NCBI GenBank assembly: GCA_038501785.1
Contig: JBAMJR010000040.1
Location: 6,702,501 to 6,766,500, forward strand
Length of the DNA stretch: 64,000 bases
Source of the DNA: Myoxocephalus aenaeus
Taxonomy: Eukaryota > Chordata > Actinopteri > Perciformes > Cottidae
Direction of reading: 5' to 3'
The notes under the pieces were generated by a model that did not search any database, was not told the DNA's origin, and saw nothing but the letters and a program-made list of their open reading frames with translations. The translations under genes were made by a program, and so were the position numbers. Below, one piece after another: positions 1 to 8,045 of the stretch (the first letter of the stretch is position 1; every line of letters begins with the position of its first letter).

Positions 1-106
1 GTTGCACGGCGCACAGGACAACATCCGCGACACGGTGTTGGTCAAAGACGAAGAAAAAAAAAGCATGAATCAAACTGGCTACGGGTACTCTTGCAGCGCT
101 GGAAGT
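1..106. other. Unassigned left-edge sequence
   Basis: I see no gene, repeat motif or transposon end here. It lies directly outside the hairpin at 107-181. Confidence 0.4.
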
Positions 107-181
107 GGATTAACAGGCGGCCGTGTTAACTGGTGACTTTCGGCCGAGAAGTCGCCAGTTAACACGGCCGCCTGTTAATCC
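107..181. repeat. Near-perfect long hairpin (inverted repeat)
   Basis: Arms 107-139 and 149-181 are reverse complements over 33 bp. The only imperfect pair is a T/G wobble (134 with 154), and the loop is nine bases. The arms contain GGCGGCCGTGTTAACTGG. The right arm abuts the end of a Harbinger-like fragment, so the hairpin may mark a rearrangement or a tiny foldback element. As RNA it would form a stable stem on either strand. I see no microRNA-type flanks and assign no function. Confidence 0.85.
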
Positions 182-195
182 GTAACACTGTCATC

Positions 196-388
196 CCTAC
201 GGATAATATTATGAACCCAGACATGACAGCGTTTGATGCTCCGACGGCTTTGGGATTTCCACAACAAGTATAAAGCAAAAATAGTGGTTATGTTCATGGT
301 GGATGGCAGAAATGAAAACTCTTTGCACAGAGATAAACCACAGAGATAAGCCCCGCCCCCTCTCCAGCGCGTCCAACTCGAATGACGC
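196..388 (-). mobile_element. PIF/Harbinger 5' end fragment
   Basis: Read on the minus strand, this matches the 5' part of the Harbinger copies at 5213, 6679 and 56609. Shared features are a GC-rich leader with GGGGCGGGGCTTATCTC, a start region like CCATCCACCATGAACATAAC, and the coding stretch for LYLLWK...RRSIKR..VWVHNIIR. The match stops abruptly near position 196, where the hairpin begins, and no terminal inverted repeat is visible. It is a decayed piece of the first transposase exon and leader and encodes nothing intact. Confidence 0.75.
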
Positions 389-1575
389 GACTATGCAGAT
401 TGTAATAATGAAGTGACTATGTAGAATGATGCTCTGTACAATGAAAAGCTTATTTTGCTAGGTCCTCCTTACACACAGAATTAATATAAACTTAAGGTAA
501 AAAAAAAATGAATTAAGAATTAAAAAAAACTTTGCTATAAATGCTAATAGTATAAGATACACACTGTTCCTTGAGAAACCAAAATTAACAGGTGACTTTG
601 CGTTTGTTACTTAACTTTGTAAATATTTTTTGGGGATGTTTTGATGCTTTAAGTGGGGTTTCCCATTATAACAGGTCGGTTGAGGCTGTATGAATGATAC
701 AAATTTTATAAAAAAGAACATTAATATTAACATTTATTTTTTACTTTTTCAAGAAGAAGCCATTCAAGCGGACTTATTTCCCTTATGAAAGTTTACTTTT
801 ACTTTTGTTTTTTACAAACGCAAGTGTTCACCTCAAATGTCATCAATAAATGATTTTGACTCGAATAGATTTGTAGTGTTAGAAGTTGCTCCTTGTTAGC
901 AATCATGACCTTCTGTCACTTGAAAAACATAAAAAGTGTAAAAACTGCCAACAATCAGTTGTTGCTCAGTGAACCAGATGTATGGTCTGCCAACCAGATG
1001 TATTATTTATTCGGCACAGAACACAAAGAACACGCAACTTGGAGAAAATGCTTTACACCATTACACTTGTTTTAACTTATATTCTTGGGTGGGTGAAAAT
1101 GATTTTCATGTTCCATGAACATGAGCGGCACACATCAAATACCTCCCCTCTCGTACCCCCAATTAATAAAACACTGCCGCTGTATATCATTAACACAAAA
1201 ATGATGGATGGAATGGAATAAAAATACATACAATCAACCAGATTTTAACTTGAGTTTTGTGCAAATTATTTCACTTTTCACAATAAAATTAACGCGTGTG
1301 AAAAGCAAATTCTTTATTTGAAAAATAAACTGAAAACGACAATCTCAGAGGATGTTGATGTTTAAAATGATTTTAGAAACATTTTAAGAATTCCAATCTG
1401 TTGATACCCCCCCAAAAAAAGAAGCTTTTTGATGCCAACCAAAAAGTCCTCACATGAAGTCGTCCTACCAGAAAAGAACTGCTTCGTCAGGTTTCACATG
1501 ACGAGTGTGGTGTTTGAAATCCTGCCCTTTTGTATTGTAGATTTAAGGGGCTTCGTGTGTGAAATGCTCTCTCAC
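389..1575. other. AT-rich stretch without a recognised gene
   Basis: There are A/T homopolymers and short open frames only (for example 893-1221), none with family features or codon structure I trust. The sequence just left of 1576 is the intron side of the minus-strand fructose-bisphosphatase exon. I found no further exon of that gene in it. Confidence 0.5.
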
Positions 1576-1713
1576 CTCAGGGTACTTCTTGTGCTTGAGG
1601 TACTCGTTGATGGAGGGGTGGAAGTCCTTGGCGTAGCCCTCGTTGAGACTGTACATCTTCCCCTTCGGCTTGATCTTCACGTTCTTCTCAGTGAGGACGA
1701 ACTCGCCGATGGC
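1576..1713 (-). pseudogene. Single fructose-1,6-bisphosphatase exon, isolated
   Basis: The minus strand encodes 46 uninterrupted codons between a good acceptor (TTCTTGTTCTTCAG before 1713) and a good donor (GTGAGAG from 1575). The peptide starts AIGEFVLTEKNVKIK, continues through GKMYSLNEGYAKDF and ends LKHKKYPE. That is the central part of class I fructose-1,6-bisphosphatase, the cytosolic gluconeogenic enzyme that hydrolyses fructose-1,6-bisphosphate. The SLNEGYAKDF block is characteristic of the family, and the exon boundaries fit the vertebrate gene as I recall it. The next exons (containing the conserved APYGARYVGS block) should lie at lower coordinates but are not in 1-1575, and no upstream exon is found either. 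I infer an orphaned exon copy. A gene with very long introns leaving the window is possible but less likely. Confidence 0.75.
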
Positions 1714-2559
1714 CTGAAGAACAAGAACGAGGTAGCATTATGAGGTAACCAATCATTTTGTTCCATGTTTATAGTAATACAATGTATACATCAGGCAGTA
1801 AATGGTGTACCAATCATTCTCTAAAAACATCCAGAATATAGATAGAAATGAAACTGGAAAGTTTGGTTTTGGAGATTTCTTGCTCAAAGAGAAAAACATT
1901 ATTAATAGAAATCAGTCTTTGAAAATATGTTTTGAAAAAAACAAAACATTTAAAGACCCTACAGGTGAACAGGGTAAACAAATATAACTAATAGATTTAC
2001 CAGGTTACTACTTACATTAAGACAATTGTTTTTTATATTTTATTTTATGACATGTTACATGTTATATTTCTAAATGAATAATTACAAACATTCATATAAT
2101 ATATTAGTTTATACTGTATTATTATTACATATTGTATTATTGATATACTATCGTATATTTCTATTATATTTCTATATTAATACAGACACACATTTATATT
2201 ATATATTATTCTTATATAAGATGGTATCATCTACTTTGCTATACTAATCACACCACTATGTCACTTAATTTAGCTAAATAATTAAGGTGCAACACTGGTT
2301 ATATAGGTGCTGTAACCTATATGTACTGCACGCCATGCCATTTTTACTTTAATTGTTCTTGTTCTGTTTATTATTTATTTTCTTGTCTCTATTTCATATA
2401 CATCTGTACTTTTTGTATGTCCTTGCTGCTGCCTGGGGATCAATAACAGCGTATTGTATTGTGAAATAAACAGTTTTATTCCTTCACAAAATGTCTATCT
2501 AATGCAGCTTAAAACATAAAACAATAAATCCTCAGTTTATCTATCATAACACCGCTCAC
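1714..2559. other. AT-rich intergenic or intronic stretch; possible LINE 3' tail
   Basis: Low-complexity AT-rich DNA (2000-2220) is followed by a segment at about 2280-2465. Its layout (pyrimidine-rich, then CTTGCTGCTGCCTGGGGATCAATAA) resembles the 3' end of a fish non-LTR retrotransposon on the plus strand. The similarity is loose. I see no coding sequence. Confidence 0.35.
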
Positions 2560-2705
2560 CCTCTTGTCTTTGGCCGTGAAGATGAGCTCCTTATCCTCCT
2601 CGGACACAGGTAAATTGTATTCCTTCATAACACGGAAGACACGCCGTCTTTTCTCCTTGAAGCTCCTTACCTTCCCTCTGCAGCCATTTTACTCTTCTTG
2701 GACAT
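2560..2705 (-). pseudogene. Divergent first-exon-like sequence with a broken frame
   Basis: On the minus strand an ATG at 2705 begins MSKKSKMAAEGR and then meets TAA at codon 13. A second frame is open just after this point and reads SFKEKRRRVFRVMKEYNLP, then VSEEDKELIFTAKDKR, up to a donor-like AGG|GTGAGC at 2560/2559. The two frames would join only after a small frameshift, so this is a damaged first exon, a sequencing error, or a short exon ending at the GTAAGG just after MSKKSKMAAEG. The basic N-terminus and charged helix-like segment look protein-coding, but I do not recognise the family. It is head-to-head with the coiled-coil gene at 3054 and shares its promoter region. Confidence 0.4.
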
Positions 2706-3053
2706 TTTGGGAGGGTTAGGGTTACTAGAATCAAGTATTACACTGTTTGAATAACTTTACTTGGGTGAACGTAACTCACAGAGCTGCAGACACAACCCGC
2801 CATATTAAAACGGGACGTTAAACAGAACACTTCCGGACGCGCATGCGCATCACGTGGCCAAGCGTAAACAAAGCATCAAAGCATCTGATTGGTCGACAGT
2901 TTCTTCAAGGCGCGAGCTTTAAACACGCCCCTTTGAAAACGATGACAGGATCAAAGGAAGGCTTCTGGCGTCACTACACATCCAGGAGAGTATTTAAATA
3001 GACCACCAGTTTCCCCCCCACTATATATATAGTTGTATAGTTGTATTCTGACC
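2706..3053. promoter_or_regulatory. Probable bidirectional promoter
   Basis: About 350 bp separate two divergent ATGs (2705 minus, 3054 plus). Visible motifs are an ETS/GABP-type ACTTCCGG at 2829-2836, a perfect NRF1-type GCGCATGCGCA at 2839-2849, a CACGTG E-box at 2851-2856, and an inverted CCAAT (ATTGG) at 2888-2892. There are also TATA-like TATTTAAATA at 2991-3000 and an alternating TA run at 3022-3031. ETS, NRF1 and CCAAT clustered between head-to-head genes is the usual make-up of vertebrate bidirectional promoters. The TATA-like element sits where a start site about 30 nt before the plus-strand ATG would be expected. Confidence 0.6.
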
Positions 3054-4148
3054 ATGCTTCAATTTATACACACCGTTGTTGGTGCAGTGTTTAATCCAGC
3101 ACCAAACAAAAGAAAGGAGGCTGCCGATCCTGGACCGGACCCCTTTACAACTCCATCGCCGCCAAAACGACAGCGACTCTGCTCAAGGCCAGCAGAACTC
3201 TGCCCAAGTCCAGCAGAACTCGGCCCAAGCTCACCAAGCCCACAAGAACTCTGCTTGGAAAAACAAAACCTTGCTCTACACAAGGAGAATGAAGAATTGT
3301 CTCTAAAAATCTCTGAGTTGCAAAGAGAAAGCCGCAAGAGTGACCGGCACTGGGAGACTAGATACACTTTTTTGGAATGTGAGTACGCCAAATCCATGAG
3401 TGATAAATGTCAGCACATCAAAAATATTGAAAAATATCATCAAATGGAGACAATTGACAGAAATCAACAGATCGTGGAACTCCGAAAAAATAATGCGAAA
3501 CTCTCTGAGGAGAATCGAGAGACACAAAATCAGCTGCTGACCGCAACAGCTGACAGCCGCCAGCAGGATGCAGCCAAGGAGGAAAACTACAAGTCGATGG
3601 AGGCACACTTCCAGTCTGTAGTGAACCAGGTCCTCCAGTCCCTGAACCAGAAGCAACAAGACTTGAACCAGCTTCAGGCGAAGTTCCAGTTGATGGAGAA
3701 CGACTTGGTGTGTCAGATCAAGGGACACATCCAACAAAACATTGAACTCTCCTGGACAAACACGGCCCTGCAAGCCAAACAAGGCAGTTTAATTTTGCCG
3801 CCTGCTGCCCCTGTAGCCTGTGTATTCCCTGTAGCCCCTACCCCTGTAGCCCGTGTAGTGCTTGATAAGGTAGAACCGATGCAAGTTACCGACGGCAACA
3901 TGGATGTTGTGTTACGGCGCCAAAAACACCTTCAGCCACAGCAACAGCCACAGCAACAGCAACAGATGCAAGTTAATTATAACGGCATCGTGGCCCGTCA
4001 AAACGACGGCAACATGGACGTTGTGCTACGGCGACAAAAAACCCGTAAGCCACAGCAACAGCAACAGCTACAGCAACAGCAACATCTATGGCAACAGCAA
4101 GTGCAACAGCTGCAGCAACGGCACAAGCAATATCAACCACAACAGTAA
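3054..4148 (+). CDS. Intronless coiled-coil, glutamine-rich protein of unknown function
   Basis: A 364-codon open frame begins at ATG 3054. The open frame extends a little further upstream but without an ATG. The N-terminus (MLQFIHTVVGAVFNPAPNKRKEA) has basic NKRK and PPKRQR patches (residues 18-42) that could be nuclear localisation signals. Residues 46-67 repeat P-x-P-A/Q-E-L three times. Residues 66-240 are a charged, leucine-spaced region with strong coiled-coil character and no proline. After an Ala/Pro/Val linker (241-270) the tail holds the motif DGNMDVVLRRQK twice (280-291 and 318-329), each followed by polyglutamine. No enzymatic domain is seen. The stop is TAA at 4146-4148, and the frame stays open for 21 more codons after it. 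The TATA-like promoter and lack of introns allow either a young orphan gene or an old retrocopy. I do not recognise the family. Confidence 0.65.
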   Translation: MLQFIHTVVGAVFNPAPNKRKEAADPGPDPFTTPSPPKRQRLCSRPAELCPSPAELGPSSPSPQELCLEKQNLALHKENEELSLKISELQRESRKSDRHWETRYTFLECEYAKSMSDKCQHIKNIEKYHQMETIDRNQQIVELRKNNAKLSEENRETQNQLLTATADSRQQDAAKEENYKSMEAHFQSVVNQVLQSLNQKQQDLNQLQAKFQLMENDLVCQIKGHIQQNIELSWTNTALQAKQGSLILPPAAPVACVFPVAPTPVARVVLDKVEPMQVTDGNMDVVLRRQKHLQPQQQPQQQQQMQVNYNGIVARQNDGNMDVVLRRQKTRKPQQQQQLQQQQHLWQQQVQQLQQRHKQYQPQQ

Positions 4149-4218
4149 CGTGAACAGCAATGCCATGAGTGCGAGCAACGCTACGAGCAACTCCAGCAAC
4201 ACCGACGTTATTAGTGTT

Positions 4219-4740
4219 CTAATCATATTGGGTTTGCTTGTGAAAAGCTAATTCAATATTTCTTTTGTGCATGTTTGGTTAAAGGTGTCGGATTCCAAAC
4301 CACAAAGTAGAGCTGATTAATGTCAAAGCTTTGTCTCAGATTTAAGGGGCTTCGTGTGTTTGTTTCGTGACATCCTTTCTCACCTCCGGGTACTTCATGT
4401 GCTTGAGGTACTCGTTGATGGAGGGGCAAACAATTCAGTTTAATTTTGGATCCTGCAGCCCCTACCTAATCATATTGGGTTTGCTTGTGAAAAGCTAATT
4501 CTATATTTTTATTGTGCATGTTTGGTTAAAGGTGTCGGATTCCAAACCACAAACCGCAAAGTAGAGCTGATTAATGTCAAAGCTTTGTCTCAGATTTAAG
4601 GGGCTTCGTGTGTTTGTTTCGTGACATGCTCTCACCTCCGGGTACTTCATGTGCTTGAGGTACTCGTTGATGGAGGGGCAAACAATTCAGTTTAATTTTG
4701 GAGCCTGCAGCCCCTGCTAATCATGTTGGGGTTTACTCCT
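4219..4740. repeat. Tandem array of about 250-bp chimeric units
   Basis: Two full units (4219-4465 and 4466-4716) and the start of a third (from 4717) each begin CTAATCAT.TTGGG. Each full unit contains, on the minus strand, the last 43 bases of a fructose-bisphosphatase exon (4384-4426 and 4636-4678) ending in a GTGAG donor, plus adjacent intron sequence also present at 1540-1575. Each unit ends with a TTTAATTTTGG..CCTGCAGCCCCT segment resembling 3787-3811 inside the coiled-coil gene. Unit two has an eight-base insertion (ACCGCAAA). The exon pieces differ from the 1576-1713 copy (CCGGAG against CCTGAG), so they are not simple recent copies of it. Confidence 0.85.
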
Positions 4741-5209
4741 GGTGAACAGGTTTCCCATAAAAAAATAGAAAGAAAGAAAGAAAAAATATATGTTCCCGCC
4801 TCTCTGATTAAATATATACAGTATTAATACAATTGTATGACATGGTGACAAAGACCATTCTATGAAGGGATGTGTTAAAAATGACACGTGTTAAATTTAA
4901 ACACATGGACAGTGTGCCCAGGGACAACTCATTTTGTGTTCATTTCAACACAGTAAATGTGTAAACCATTTCTATGGCTTAACATATAAATGTGGCCTTT
5001 TAGCACATTTTGTGCCACGAATGTGTAATGGTAGTACCAGGCGACTAATGAATATCGTCTTTCAATATAAATTAAATACAAGAATACAAACATTAGCCTT
5101 TATTTAAGATTTCATTTAGTTCAGGCTTTAAAAAACAAACAAAAAAACAGGCATTTCATTTATTTGTAATCCAACATTTAAAAGTACAACTCATTTGAAA
5201 GCCTTGTTC
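4741..5209. other. AT-rich spacer
   Basis: There is a short GAAA run at 4770-4785 and a stretch (4870-5030) rich in TGTGTTAAA/AACACA-like words that could be a degraded MITE. I see no gene. Confidence 0.4.
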
Positions 5210-5212
5210 TTA

Positions 5213-6503
5213 TGCCGTGTTCGCCTGACTTAACTCGCTCGACTTTATGTGGTTAATTCGCTTTTTCGCAACCATTCGAGGCGGAAAGGGGGCACGGCTT
5301 GAGCCACGTTACCCCAAGTTACCAGCACATAGCCTCACTAGCTAACATAAACTGACCTGGTCACGTTCCTGTAAAACGGTTTTCATTTCCGCTATTGACC
5401 ATGGAAAATGTAACAACTATTTCTGCGTTATACTTGTTGTGGAAATACCACAAACGTCGGAACATCAAACGCCCTCGTGTTTGGGTTCATAACATCATCC
5501 GTAGCCGCACACAGCTCGGTGAATTTCACCGACCCCTCCAGGAACTGCGTCTGGATGACGGCTGCTTCCAGCGCTACTTCAGGCTAAACGTTAGCCAGTT
5601 TGATGACCTGTTGGCTCGGATCGGTGCCAGGATCTCTCGGTTGGACACCAGCTACAGGTGTTCAATCTCAGCTGCGGAGCGCCTGTCCATCTGTCTCCGG
5701 TGAGTGGCAGTTTCATAAAATATATTCATGCTTTTTGTCTTGTCTGTCCACAAGACGGCAAGCAAACCACTTTTTAATTTTGTGTGTTCTTAATGAAGTT
5801 TGGATCCATCAATCTGGTCTCCAACGATACTCACATTAACATAATCCATATTATACACAGATACGGCAGCCATGTGTTTGTTTATACACATGCGTAACTA
5901 CATACTATATAACTTATTATGTAAACTCACCAGCATGTATGTTTATCATTCATGATAGCATCTGAAGCGATATCAATCAAAAACTACTACTATTAGCACC
6001 TGTAGTATCATTAATATCATTAATAACAGTATCATTAATAACATTATAACAGTATCATTAATAACATTAAGTTGAATGTTTTCTGTGCTGCAGATATCTT
6101 GCTACTGGGGACTCATTTAGGACCATTGCCTACAGCTTCCGTGTTGGGGTCTCTAATATTGTCCCAGATGTTGCCACAGCTATTTGGGACTGCCTTGTGG
6201 GTGAGTTCATGGCTGTGCCCACCACAGAGGACTGGAGGTCAATCGCTGTGGGGTTTGAGGAGCGTTGGAATTTTCCTCTCTGCTATGGAGCATTGGATGG
6301 AAAGCATGTGGTCCTCAAAGCCCCTGCCAATTCAGGATCCCAGATCTACAACTACAAGGGAACCTTCTCATTGGTTCTCCTGGCAGTTGTTGATGCGCAA
6401 TATTGTTTCAGGCTGATTGATGTTGGGGTTTACGGCAGAACCAGTGATGGTGGGAGTCTGGCCAACTCATCATTTGGCCAAGCATTAACATCTGGCACCC
6501 TCT
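5213..6503 (+). mobile_element. PIF/Harbinger transposon, 3'-truncated
   Basis: The left end TGCCGTGTTCGCC at 5213 follows a TTA, the usual Harbinger target. It corresponds to the ends TGCTGCGTTCACACC (6679) and TGCTATGTTCCCACC (56609, minus) of the other copies. A leader with GACTTTATGTGGTTAATTCGC, shared with the 56.5-kb copy, leads into a two-exon transposase gene. Recognisable element sequence stops near 6503. No matching right end is found before a LINE piece and a second Harbinger element. Confidence 0.75.
5401..6503 (+). pseudogene. HARBI1-like Harbinger transposase, truncated before the last catalytic residue
   Basis: Exon 1 (5401-5699) starts MENVTTISALYLLWKYHK. It is followed by a GTGAGT donor at 5700, a 394-bp AT-rich intron and a CTGCAG acceptor ending at 6093. 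Exon 2 continues in frame through GDSFRTIAYSFRVGVSNIV, the nuclease-fold segments GALDGKHVVLKAP (Asp168 of the joined frame) and RLIDVGVYGRTSDGG (Asp209 and Asp218). These are typical of the DDE_Tnp_4 nuclease of Harbinger transposases, which cut and join transposon ends. Homology ends after FGQALTSGTL, and the final acidic catalytic residue and the C-terminus are absent. The frame then runs into unrelated sequence to a stop at 6613. I infer a dead copy with an unusually intact 5' two-thirds. No Myb-like partner gene is present. Confidence 0.8.
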
Positions 6504-6589
6504 TTTGGTGTGAACGCGGCATTAGTCTTTTACATCCAACCTGGAAAACAATACAGTCGATTCTACTTGTTATAGTGTACCAGGTCAGA

Positions 6590-6675
6590 GTTTTTGTCAA
6601 GTTTGGTCCTTAAGACTGATAAGGTTATTATTGTAGGTGATTTTAATATTCATGTGGATGTTGGCAATGATAGCC
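6590..6675 (+). pseudogene. Fragment of a LINE endonuclease domain
   Basis: The plus strand encodes KTDKVIIVGDFNIHVD, then VGNDS. The GDFN-(I)H-D core is characteristic of the apurinic-endonuclease domain of fish non-LTR retrotransposons (Rex1/L2/CR1 group). Only about 30 codons survive between the Harbinger truncation and the Harbinger MITE at 6679. The piece may belong to the same LINE insertion whose 3' part lies at 7221-8045. Confidence 0.7.
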
Positions 6676-6678
6676 TTA

Positions 6679-7100
6679 TGCTGCGTTCACACCAAACACG
6701 TTGCGAATATTCGCAACGCGTTTGGCTTATCTCCGTAAAAACAGTTACCGTTTCCGCCAACCACCATGAAATAACCACTAGTTCTGCTTTGTACTTGTTG
6801 TGTAAATTCCACATACGTCGGAACATCAAACTCCATGGTGTCTGGGTTCATAATATTATCCGTAGTCCCACAACAGCGTCTGAATGACGGCCGCTACCAG
6901 CGCTACTTCAGGCGGAGCAGCAGCAGCAGTTTGATTCAGCAACAGGACGGCGGTGATGACGGGCGGAGCTTCTCAACGCTGATTGGCTTACGGCACGCAA
7001 ATTTTTCGCCCGAGTTGAAATAATTCAACTTGTGGAATGAGTCGAATTATTTGCACCATGTCATCGCACCATGTCATCGCACCGCGTCGTTAACGCAGCA
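6679..7100 (+). mobile_element. Non-autonomous Harbinger element (MITE) with TTA duplication
   Basis: Inverted ends TGCTGCGTT (6679) and AACGCAGCA (to 7100) are flanked by TTA on both sides (6676-6678, 7101-7103), matching the 3-bp target duplication of Harbinger elements. A perfect 20-bp palindrome lies just inside the left end (6699-6718). The interior keeps a degraded version of the transposase start (LYLLCKFHIRRNIKLHGVWV) homologous to exon 1 at 5401, which shows derivation from the autonomous family. The 3' part has small ACCATGTCATCGC repeats (7057-7085). Confidence 0.85.
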
Positions 7101-7220
7101 TTAAGGAGTGTGAATAGACGGCACTCCAATCAAAAATAAGAAAATCCCCTTCAAAATAAATTTTTCTTACAAATGTTTTTCAACCCACTGGTTGAGAATT
7201 ACTGCTCTAGAGAGTTGCGC

Positions 7221-8045
7221 TCACTGAATGTAAGGCTACTTGTGGTTCCAAGAGTCTTAAAAAGTAGGATGGGGCCAGAGCCTTCAGTTATCAAGTTCCT
7301 CTTCTGTGGAACCAGCTTCCACTTTTAGTCCAGGGGGCAGACACAGTCACCTCATTTAAGAGTAGACTTTCCTCTTTGATAGCGCTTATAGTTAGGGCTG
7401 GCTCCGTCAGGAGAGGGAGAGTCAACAACTCCGAAGCGCAGCATTTAAAAAGTGCGCATGAAAGGCAACGCGTTTTTGAGAGTCGCGTCTGGTGTGATCG
7501 GCCCCTTAGGATACACTGAGATCCTCTTTCCTCTTCTCTCTCTCGCCTTCTGGATGAATTAATGCCTCTTTAATGCACATTACTAACTCTACTTCTTCCC
7601 TGGAGCCTCTGTGCTTCCTCGCCTCAAGTTTCCATGGATCGTGGCTGTGCCTGGAGCCGGTCCTGCCTCCTACCGCCTGCCTCCTGCCATAGCGGCCCTG
7701 CAGATGCCCCTCCTCCTGCTTCATGGATTGTGGATATCTGGATCGTGGTCCATGCCTACTACTCATTATATGAATAATTTCTGTCATATTCATTGAATGT
7801 GCTGTAACTCTGTTACGTTGCTTATTCTGGTCACATGACATATATTGCTTCTGTCAACCCGGGGAGAGGGATCCTCTTCTGTTGCTCTCCCGAAGGTTTC
7901 TTCCCTTTTTTCCCTGTGAAAGTTTTTCCTGATCCGATGTGAGGTCCCGGGACAAGGATGTCATATGTGTACAGATTGCAAAGCCCTCTGAGGCAAATTT
8001 GTAATTTGTGATTTTGGGCTACACAAAATAAACTCAATTGAATTG
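7221..8045 (+). mobile_element. LINE (Rex1/L2-like) 3' part, interrupted
   Basis: The left portion (7221-7400) encodes the decayed C-terminus of a non-LTR reverse transcriptase. RVLKSRMGPEPS, then LFCGTSFHF and phrases like a TFKSRLKTFLF end are recognisable across frame breaks. The 7510-8045 portion is a typical fish LINE 3' UTR, including CCCGAAGGTTTCTTCCC, TTTTTCCTGATCCGATGTG, GGTCCCGGGACAAGGATG and CAAAGCCCTCTGAGGCAAA, ending in AATAAACTCAATTGAATTGA. The same 3' UTR recurs on the minus strand at 46205-46600 and in a short piece at 38165. A foreign MITE end interrupts the element at about 7432-7508. Confidence 0.8.
7432..7509 (+). mobile_element. Solo 3' end of the 306-bp MITE family
   Basis: The block AACGCGTTTTTGAGAGTCGC, then GTCTGGTGTGATCGGCCCC, is nearly identical to the right end of the element at 54924-55229. 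It is followed by TTA. Only the right-end portion is present, and it sits inside the LINE 3' region. Confidence 0.75.

Noticed and set aside
5213..7100. A single Harbinger element spanning 5213-7100
   Set aside because: A second complete left end with its own TTA lies at 6679 and a LINE piece intervenes, so two elements fit better.
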